NCBI GenBank assembly: GCA_001574975.1
Contig: KQ965769.1
Coordinates: 203,583-267,582 of the forward strand
DNA: 64,000 nt
Reading direction: 5' to 3'
From: Gonapodya prolifera JEL478
Taxonomy: Eukaryota > Monoblepharomycota > Monoblepharidomycetes > Monoblepharidales > Gonapodyaceae
The notes beneath the pieces are model-generated. The model made no database searches. It had not been told where the DNA came from and was given only the letters and a program-made list of their open reading frames with translations. Below, piece after piece: positions 56,552 to 64,000 of this stretch. Each line of letters begins with the position of its first letter. Within the stretch, counting starts at the first letter, position 1. Made by a program: the position numbers and the translations under genes.

Positions 56552-56560
56552 ATATATAAA
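56552..56560 (+). promoter_or_regulatory. TATA box
   Basis: The word atatataaa lies about 50 bp upstream of the ATG at 56608 in an otherwise mixed-composition region. It is the best TATA match in the window. Confidence 0.55.
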
Positions 56561-56607
56561 CGCAGAGAAGTGCAACACTGAATCCGTACCGTATCCACTC
56601 AACCCAA

Positions 56608-56889
56608 ATGTCAAATTATTCAATCAACATTACTATCGAGCACTACAGCTATTCGAGCTTTTCGTCTTCAAGCTCTGAAACACTCGCGACTGAACCAGCA
56701 TCGGGCCTTCTGGAACCGCCTTCGCAACCTCTGCACCGCCGAAACCACATTCGCATACCAAAATCACACGAGAAGGACTCCAAACTGCCTGTACAACTTG
56801 CCGGTCTCGATGTCGTGCCAGAATCTCCATTGGTGCAAACGCCGCTGGATAAATTGGGGTTGCCGCCCCTCCCGAAAGCAAGCTACTGA
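56608..56889 (+). CDS. Small Ser/Pro-rich protein, unrecognised
   Basis: A 93-codon frame starts at the first ATG after a good TATA box. The N-terminal 25 residues are Ser/Tyr-rich (YSYSSFSSSSSETLA); the rest is Pro/Leu-rich and basic (HRRNHIRIPKSHEKDSKLP) and ends LPPLPKASY. There is no signal peptide, membrane span or known motif. The promoter, single open frame and Ser-tract-free C-terminus favour a real gene, but chance cannot be excluded. It lies 467 bp from the divergent start of the MBOAT gene. Confidence 0.4.
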   Translation: MSNYSINITIEHYSYSSFSSSSSETLATEPASGLLEPPSQPLHRRNHIRIPKSHEKDSKLPVQLAGLDVVPESPLVQTPLDKLGLPPLPKASY

Positions 56890-58014
56890 ACGATAGAGAG
56901 AGGTGAGCGTTCGTATGGTCACTTGTATCACAGCCTTGGTTTTAAAGTGCACGTATGGACCACAGATCAATTATCCCGTTGTATTCCTTTGGAAGCGCGC
57001 GAAGCCGTATTTTTTAAACCCTGTATTTCACACGTTGCATATTTTTGTATATTTCTCAGATTTGAAATAACTTCAATAATGATGACCGGACCGGTCGTTC
57101 CACGCCCAATTCATTGTCCCTTTCAAACACCCAAAGATTTTCGTCATGCACGAGATATCTCACAAATCGCCGCAGCGGCGGTAGGGAGCTGGATCGCCAT
57201 TGGGACTGACGTGGCTCGGTGCATCGAAAGCACCCCTCCCTGCCGGCCATTGCACGTCATCATCTGAAAGCCGTGGAATGCGTTTCTCAGGACAACCAGG
57301 AGCAAAGTTGCTCTCAAAGATGTCTCAAAAGTCACGTTCGATCAATATCCTGGCGCACGTGTTGCCGGAGGTAGATGATCTTTGTATATCATTATATTCC
57401 GGGACCGGGGACCGGTGTGACGAATCTGTAGAAAATTTGCAAGTAAGTTAATTCCGATAATATATTGCTTATGTAGATCTTGCACATGTCTCCGCCGGCG
57501 TGTTCCAAGCAGACCCCCCCAGCTTGAGACTAAATACGAGTCCAATCGATACACCAACCGCTGTGGTAGCTGCTGGAACTTGGGTGCATCCCAATACTTT
57601 ATCGTTGGATTGTTGCGACTTGCGGGGCGCAGTTGTGAACAAACGAAAAGCACACGAACGAAGAACTTGTAAGTTGGTACATAACGTCAAATATGGACGT
57701 GATTGCAACGGTTGAAGAAAAGAGGGAAGCATAGTCGATATATCACGAGGGTGACACGAAAGTAAGTACGGCCCCACACACAATCGTACCTTCATCCCCA
57801 CCCCCTGGCATTCGAACTCTCAGACTTTGGGTCATCAAAAAAATGGAGAGCAAAAAATCAAACGATCAACAATTTACGTGAAAATACAAATGAATCTAAG
57901 ATCCTATACAGTGGCCCGCTCGCCCTCCAAGCAATTGCAACCAACTAAAGCACATATTTACACCCCTCGGTCCCTCAATCCAAAACCACAAAGTCCATCT
58001 TCCCGCCCTCTTCT
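56890..58014. other. Intergenic, possible short spliced gene not resolved
   Basis: Open plus-strand frames at 57080-57267 and 57500-57715, flanked by GTAAGT-like and AG sites, could be exons, but I could not join them into a protein with any recognisable feature. The interval also holds the 3' flank of the kinase at 58015. Confidence 0.3.
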
Positions 58015-59814
58015 TTAGGCCGCGGGAACCTGCGACTTCCACCCCGTCCCCGGCACCCCTCGCCGGGGGGACTTCGACTTCCCCCTACGTGGGGATCGCG
58101 GGGGCGGGACGGGCGCGGCGCGGTGTGGTGCGGGAGGGTCCACAATGTCAGTAGGCGGGGGAGGAACAGACTGCATCTCGGCATCGGCGGGGTCCACGGC
58201 CGCATAGAACATGCGCTCGCCGTCGCCGATCGTGGTCTCGCTCATGACGCTCTCGCACGTTCCCTCGCTCAGGACGGTTTCCTCGCTCGGGCATCGGCGG
58301 GTAGTTGCCGGGTCGGCGTCCAGATGGTCCAACCGGTCCTTGCACCCCCCGGGTGCGGTGGCTTCAAGGTGCCGCACGACGGCCGCCTCTTGCACGGCCA
58401 GGTTGGGCGAGACGAGTTCGGGGGTTGTCGAAACGACGGGGTCAAGCGGGTGAAAGAGGCGGGAGTAGGCGACTGCATTCCGCAGTGCTTGTGCGACAAG
58501 GGCGGATTCGAGCGCGGGTGTCTCGTGCTGTGCGAACGCGGTGCCCGTGATGAAGGGGTCGGCGAGCAAGGAAGCAGCGGAGATGCGGCCGAAGGATTCG
58601 AGGGAGAGGATGCGGCGGATGAAGGCTTGCGCAGCGGGGTGCACAGGGTGGTCGCCCACGAATTGCACGGGTCGGTCGCGGAGGGCGGTGTGTTCGGCGT
58701 AGAGTTTGCGGGCGTGTTCGGAGCGGAAGGGGAAGAAGCTGTGGTTGGGGAGGAGGGAGGGGTTAGTGAGTGATTGAGGAGGGGCGGTGGAGTGGCGAGG
58801 ACGCGTGAAACTCACCCGCACAGCATGCCGTACACAGTGACACCCAGAGCCCACAAGTCGCTCCACCCCATGTGTGCCTTGTAAGGTCTTCCGAATGCAG
58901 CCTCGAGGATTTGCGGGCTGGAGTAGTTGATGCACCCGACGGGCTCGGCCAGTTCGGACGCATCGGTGTAGAACGTGGACAGGTTGAAGTCGATGAGCGT
59001 CACGTGCAGCGTCTTTGGGTCCACGAGCACGTTGTCGAGCTTGATATCACGGTGAAGCACGTGGTGTGAGTGCATGAAGTGAAGGGCGGAGAGGAGTTGG
59101 GTGGTGATGTAGCGCACTTGGTGCACGGGGAGGCGGCCACCTTGTTGTTTCTGCATGGTCGGAGAAGAGAAGGCGCATGGGTGAGTATACAAGTGACGTA
59201 ATCGGAGGCAAGGTTTGCGTTTGAAAGCCGCTGACTCACGAGATAGTCAAACAGTTCGATCCCGCCCACGCGCTCCTGGATGATGTGCACCGTGTTTCCA
59301 ACAAAGGCCGCGTCGAAGATTTTGACAATGTTTGGGTGCGGTACCGCCATGAGGTGGGACAGCGTGGCCAGCTCTCTGTGGAACGTAGGCAACAAGGTTC
59401 CGGTGAATCCAAATACCAACGCTAAAATTCCCAGCCTCGTCTACAAACCTCAGTACATATAACTTGTGGTTCGCGTGCGAGTCCGGAACGATGGTGGACG
59501 ATTTGGCGACGGCCTGTTGATGTCACATGACGGGCGGTTACGAGATGCTCCCTAATACCCACACCCCACCAATCCGGCCGGCTCACCTTGAGACCCGTCC
59601 TGATGTCCTGGCACTTTCGGACCGTTGCAAACGACCCAGCGCCGAGGACTTTGGGTGCCAGCTGCCAGTCCCCGAAAGTCCCGCGTATGATTTCAGCGTC
59701 TCCATAGGGAAGTGAGGGTGCGGGCGGGGGAGTGACGAGGATTGATGGGACCATTGACTTTGCGTTTGGGAGAGCGTGCGGAGGAGTGGGCGTGACGTGG
59801 TGGATGGATGACAT
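58015..59814 (-). CDS. Protein kinase with DFN in place of DFG, paralogue 2
   Basis: Five minus-strand exons in phase (59587-59814, 59449-59513, 59240-59375, 58816-59150, 58015-58738) give 495 aa. The N-terminus is Pro-rich (TPTPPHALPNAKS). The Gly loop is LGAGSFATVRKC, the Lys is in AVAKSSTIVP, the catalytic loop HRDIKLDNVLVDP and the metal motif DFN (LIDFNLSTFY). The APE position reads SSPQ, followed by WSDLWALGVTVYGMLCG and a C-lobe with IRRILSLESFGRISA. The C-terminal tail is acidic then Pro/Arg-rich (VPPPRSPRRGKSKSPRR). The catalytic region, intron after GLK and the DFN substitution are shared with the kinase at 48634 on the opposite strand, so the two are paralogues. Confidence 0.85.
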
Positions 59815-62276
59815 CCGGTGGCGATTGGGTTCTCGGCAGAATGCGAGGATTGGTGTCTCGTGTCAGGGCGAGTGCGTGTGCGCTGCCGAATTGTTCAACC
59901 GAGGAATGTCCGCTGTCTCTTCGTCGAGTTCTGCGAATCGCGTTGCTGTTTTGTGCAGGTGTTTTGTTTTTGCCGGCACTTCTCGGGGTTTTGAAAAAAG
60001 GTCCCCACAAATTTTTGCATCAGGGCGGGGGCGGATATTCTACCGTCAACCGGATCCTGGCCACGACACAGCCATCGGGTCATACGTGGCGTATAAAGCG
60101 GTTTATACACTCGGAAGTTTCCGTTCCACCTCCGGAACGGGGAAAGCACGAGATTCCACATCGGATTCCGTTTCCCCCCAGTCCGGTGCCCGTTGCACGC
60201 AGATTCAGCGAGATGCGGGGTGTACCTGGGTGGCGTAAGAACTGGGTAACAGGCTAAACTCTGTCGACCCACGTCTCTTGACAAAGATTTTTCCTCGGCG
60301 GCGAACAACAGGTTTACGCGCGCTACGCAGCAGGTTTTTATTGGACCACGTGCCGATGAATTACGAATGTAGGTCCAAAATAGAGATTGATTGGGTGTGA
60401 TGTCACAATGCGTGATGAGACCAGGTCGCCGGGGGCACGAGAATTGGAACGCGAACGCCAGACACCGTACCACACGCGACGCGAACACCATTGGAGTAAA
60501 TCAATTAGATAACGTTGCCCCGAATATCACAGATGCGGGTTCAGTAATATTCAGGCCAAGTGGATGAGCTCACGCTCTTCATCGGCAGAGACGACCGCCT
60601 GAAACGTTGGAGATGCACAATCGAATCGAGCGACGTCACAGTATTACGGGAAAAGATATCGAACGAATTAAATCTAACGAATTCGATTTGATTGGTCGGG
60701 AAGACGCCGCTACGGATTGGTAAGCATCTTTTGAGTTTTGCTTCCCCAATCCCCCTGACTCACACATGACACAACACAACTCCCCAAAATTGCGCACAGA
60801 AAACAAATCGCAACTGTTTTCCGCAATCTTTCGTACATCTTGGCACCACCAATCCACTGCGTGTTTGTTTACACCCCCTGTGCCAAAAAAAAAGGCAGGA
60901 CACAGGTCGCCAAGACGCCCTTCACCCCTCACACCTCCCCAAAAACCTGCCACCTACGGAAGCTAAACACGGCTAAACAGATTGATATGTACGGTGGCGG
61001 TTTGGGTGCGGGGGGGGAAAACTGGATCGCGCGATTTGCGATCAATGCGAATACCGAATTTGCCGACAAGAGAGAGACCCAGCGACGTGGGATTGGTCTC
61101 GCTCATGGAATGCGGTCCGCAGAAGCCGACACTTGGCAACACAGGGCGCGACCTCGCGAGAATTCAGTTGAAGAGTTCGGAACCAGAATGTGCGGAACGA
61201 TTATAAGCCCTCGTGGGTTGACGAAACCGACGAGATAAGCACCAGCCTCCCTGACGATCGAAATCACGTGCTACCTGCAATCATTACTGTCGCGGGCCGT
61301 GGCTAGTCTCGTATGGAAGCATTGGGAGGGGAAGGAAAAGAAAATGGTCACTTAGCTATTTTTGTGCGGTTGTTGTTTGTACTGCAATGTCATTTTGGTG
61401 CAAACTATTCATGGCTTTTGCGCTGCCACCTGAGAAAGCAAACTTGCCGCAACTTTCGCTAAGCGCGTCTGTAGCGTGCCGCTCGAGTCGCCGAGGTGTT
61501 TGGGTGACTCTGTTTGTGCGCTCACACGTATACGTATTCAGCTGGCTCAAAGACACAACACCGTTGTTTGTTTTTCCACACATTTTATGTGCGCTCAAAC
61601 GAGAGCTGCAGTCTCTGCATCCAAAACACGTTTACTGCAGCGTGGAGCATGCAAACAAGCAGCTCTCGTCGGTCTCGTTCTGGTGCACGAGTTTTCTCTT
61701 TGCACGAGACTCGCATTCCGTGACTTAACGTGAAGGCTTTCTCGTAAGCTCAAACTGGTAAGAGCAGTCCGACGCCGGCGCATGAGATTCCTGTTTGCAC
61801 GCTTTATCTCTGCGTGCCCAAACTGAACCCAATGTTCCCGTGAACTCTTTTATTGTTCGTTTGTAGCGAGCAATGAATGTCCCATTTTGTTTGGCTGTTC
61901 ACTGCCGACCTCATACGTAGAGAAAGGGTACATATGCCGCTTGTGACCCTTTCCGCATGGTCACACAAAAAGCAGCGTTTTAGATATACAAAGCACGCTT
62001 ACTGCCACGTGCAAATCTCCAAACCGTTTGCCCTTGTTCTGCCGGCTTTGTTCGGGACCATTCACCCCACGCCGCCGCCCCTGAGCCTTCTCCATCATCC
62101 TGCACTCTGCCGCTGGAACAGATATTTTTGTCTCAAGCACTCAAAAAGCAGCCGTCGCTTCGGTCGCGCCACTCATTTAATTTTTGGTGCGCCCCATTGA
62201 AAACGCACGGTGCCCGACCGCAGCAGCCACCCTCCTTCCTTGATCGATTTCGCCACTCTGCAACATCCGCACCACA
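59815..62276. other. Large intergenic region, no gene seen
   Basis: The 2.46-kb gap between the minus-strand kinase and the plus-strand ankyrin-type gene has only short, motif-free frames. No TATA box is obvious before 62277; an A-rich stretch lies at 60887-60897. Confidence 0.45.
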
Positions 62277-64000
62277 ATGGCGACCGACAATCCAAACGTG
62301 CGACTCGTCGAGGCAATCGAGTCTGGCCGCATCGAGGGCGTCCAGGGGGCGCTGAGAGACCTCGCGGACGCGGCACAGGCCAGGAAGATGGTCACAATCC
62401 ATGTCAAGTTGGGGGTCCTGTCGGGCGCTCTCGTCGACACTCAGGGCTGTGAGCCTGCCCTGGCGCTGGCGGTGAGGGGGGCGAGGCCGGAGATAGTGAG
62501 GGCGGTGTTGCAGGCTGGTGAGTGGAGAAAGGGGTGGGGGGCCGGGTCAAAGGGGAGGAGTGAATGCTTGTTGGGGAAAGTTCCGGAGGGGGTTGGAACA
62601 CATTCGAACACTGTCTGTGAGACCAGGGAGGAGGGCGAGGATTGATGACAGCCGAGAGTCGAGCAGTGGTTTCCTCTTGTTCGTTTTCCGGACGTGTCGG
62701 TCGCCGCCAAGGCGGCGCACCGGTGGCATTCCGAGGCCACATCCACGTCCATGGCGCCATCGAGCATTTATTTTTACGTCTGGTTTATCGACTGGATGAC
62801 TTTCTTTGGTGTTGTGGGCTGGAGGATTGTCCGAATGCCACAGTGGAACAAAGGGGGAGCAGACCAGATTTTTCGGGGTTGAAGGCTCGTCGTCATTGTG
62901 TGGACGACGTCACTTCTTCTACCTCCAAGTTTGCTCCACTCTTCTTCTCCCACATCGCGGGATGACTTTTTTGGGGTGCTTGAACGTGGGGGGAAGAATG
63001 CCCGTGTGCCAAACTAGGAGTGACGTGGAGCAGAGCTAAACACCTCTTGTTCGCTTTCCGGGAAAGCTGTCTTCCGATACCATTTTCTGGTGTTTTCGTC
63101 GGATGTCTACTTTTACGTTCAGGGCACGTCCCTGATGTCTATTGGGGTGCTCGTGGAATGCAGGAGCGCCGGAATGCCAAACGAGGAACGAAGTGCAGCA
63201 CTGGTGTACACTCCTGGCACGTTTTCCAAGAGGTTGTCGGCGCTCGCCCGAGATGGTGAACCGGCAGTCTTCCGATTGGCCTTTTTGGTGGTGGTGGCAG
63301 GGTCTCTACTTTTACGTCCCGGGTATCGCCGGGATGAAAGTTGCGGGGTAGTTTGGAACTGGAGGAGCGCTTAAGTGTCGAAGCAGAACCCAAGAAGAGC
63401 AGTGGTATCCCGAGCTCGTTTTCCGGGAGGCAGTCGTTGCTCGACTGGACGGTGAACCGGCAGCCTTTCGAGGCCGACACCTTTCGGGACCTGTCATCGA
63501 AATCTAATTTTACGTCCAGGGCATCGGTCGGACGAGTTATTTTTGGTGTTTTGGGCGGAGGAGTGCCCAGCGCCAAATGGGGAGGAAATGGAAAGCAGAC
63601 CAGAAGCTTTGAGAAGGACCTACTCTGTCTTCTACCGAAGACATTTCTTCTTGTACTTCTTCTTTCGAGTCCTTTCTTTTTGGTGAAATGTTTCTGGGGT
63701 TTTGTGGGTGATTGTGGTCTGGCCAAGGAGGACCCGAGGAAGAACGAAGAGGAACAGATCGAATTTCCTTTTGCGAAGGAGGCTCGTTGGCTATTAGCGA
63801 ACGACGTTGCTTCTTCCAAGGAAGTCACGACACGAATCTCTTCGTTTCTTTATTCCTCACAGTTTTGCTCGACCCATCTTCCCCATCCCACCTCCCCACC
63901 CAGGCGCGGACCCCAACAAACCCCTCGCCTGGCGCACGCCCTACTGGTTCGACCCCTGGACCAAAGACAAGTGGCCCAAACGCTGGGGCATCTCCCCCTC
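62277..64000 (+). CDS. Ankyrin-repeat-type protein, 5' part (runs off right edge)
   Basis: Exon 1 (62277-62517) reads MATDNPNVRLVEAIESGRIE, then VQGALRDLADAAQARK, a hydrophobic GVLSGALVDTQG, CEPALALAVRGARPEIVRAV and LQAG. Splicing over a 1.39-kb intron to 63904 completes an ankyrin loop, GADPNKPLAWRTPYWFDPWT, and continues KDKWPKRWGISP to the window end. The pattern PALALAVRG...EIVRAVLQAGADPN is the helix-turn-helix and loop of an ankyrin repeat; these mediate protein binding. What follows the repeat is outside the window. The start is the first Met and is preceded by an in-frame region without coding character. Confidence 0.65.
62700..63620. repeat. ~199-bp tandem repeats inside an intron
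   Basis: The word ttacgtc or ttacgtt followed by a cagggcac-like word recurs at 62774, 63113, 63312 and 63511 (steps of 339, 199 and 199 bp). Other shared landmarks are ctcgttttccggg-like (62679, 63048, 63413), ggtgaaccggcag (63256, 63450) and tttttggtgtt-like words. All are inside the first intron of the ankyrin-type gene. Confidence 0.75.

Noticed and set aside
58123-58773. Plus-strand frame of 216 codons
   Set aside because: Antisense of the last exon of the second DFN kinase.
1-64000. CRISPR arrays, bacterial operons or rRNA
   Set aside because: No short regular repeat-spacer arrays, no polycistronic spacing and no rRNA-like sequence; introns and a class II tRNA without CCA indicate eukaryotic nuclear DNA.

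Overview
The window looks like nuclear DNA of an early-diverging (chytrid-like) fungus. Genes are interrupted by many short GT-AG introns of about 50-90 bp. The gene set mixes fungal families (an OCH1-type GT32 glycosyltransferase remnant, an ALE1-type MBOAT acyltransferase) with families shared with animals and lost from most yeasts (BTG/Tob, an S1 trypsin-type protease, phytanoyl-CoA dioxygenase, tafazzin, MFSD1-type transporter). This placement is inferred from gene content only. Short N runs show it is a draft assembly. Exon limits below were read by eye from splice signals, codon phase and family conservation.

Layout. 1-0.47 kb: start of a proline-rich protein leaving the left edge on the minus strand. 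0.78-4.58 kb: a decayed tandem repeat array, nearly all of it without a single CpG. 4.9-20 kb: a dense housekeeping block with a mitochondrial-targeted protein, tafazzin, a trypsin-like protease, phytanoyl-CoA dioxygenase, an 18-exon M3 metallopeptidase, a glycolipid-transfer protein, splicing factor PHF5A/Rds3 and a flavin amine oxidase with a probable frameshift. 20.1-24.4 kb: a rearranged zone with two decayed seven-transmembrane paralogues, an inverted third fragment and an esterase cut off at the same junction. 24.7-32.4 kb: BTG/Tob, a GH5-like pseudogene with three lesions, an MFSD1-type transporter and a tRNA-Ser(AGA).

32.5-36.6 kb: a second CpG-poor island holding short direct repeats, a fold-back element, an unrecognised decayed gene and a GT32 pseudogene. 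36.8-41.5 kb: a kinase-like gene lacking the HRD catalytic loop and a multi-span membrane protein. 42-44.4 kb: decayed or unrecognised reading frames. 44.4-50.5 kb: a Gln-rich protein with a duplicated module, an unknown membrane protein, a WW-domain protein and a protein kinase with DFN in place of DFG. 52.6-59.8 kb: a lysophospholipid acyltransferase whose third intron holds a ~200-bp satellite, a small unknown gene and a second DFN kinase. 62.3-64 kb: an ankyrin-type gene whose intron also carries ~199-bp repeats and which runs off the right edge.

Functional threads: lipid handling is well represented (tafazzin, phytanoyl-CoA dioxygenase, GLTP, MBOAT). There is no operon-like grouping. The most unusual signals are the CpG-free repeat island, the broken 7TM/esterase junction, the paired DFN kinases, and nucleosome-scale tandem arrays inside introns.
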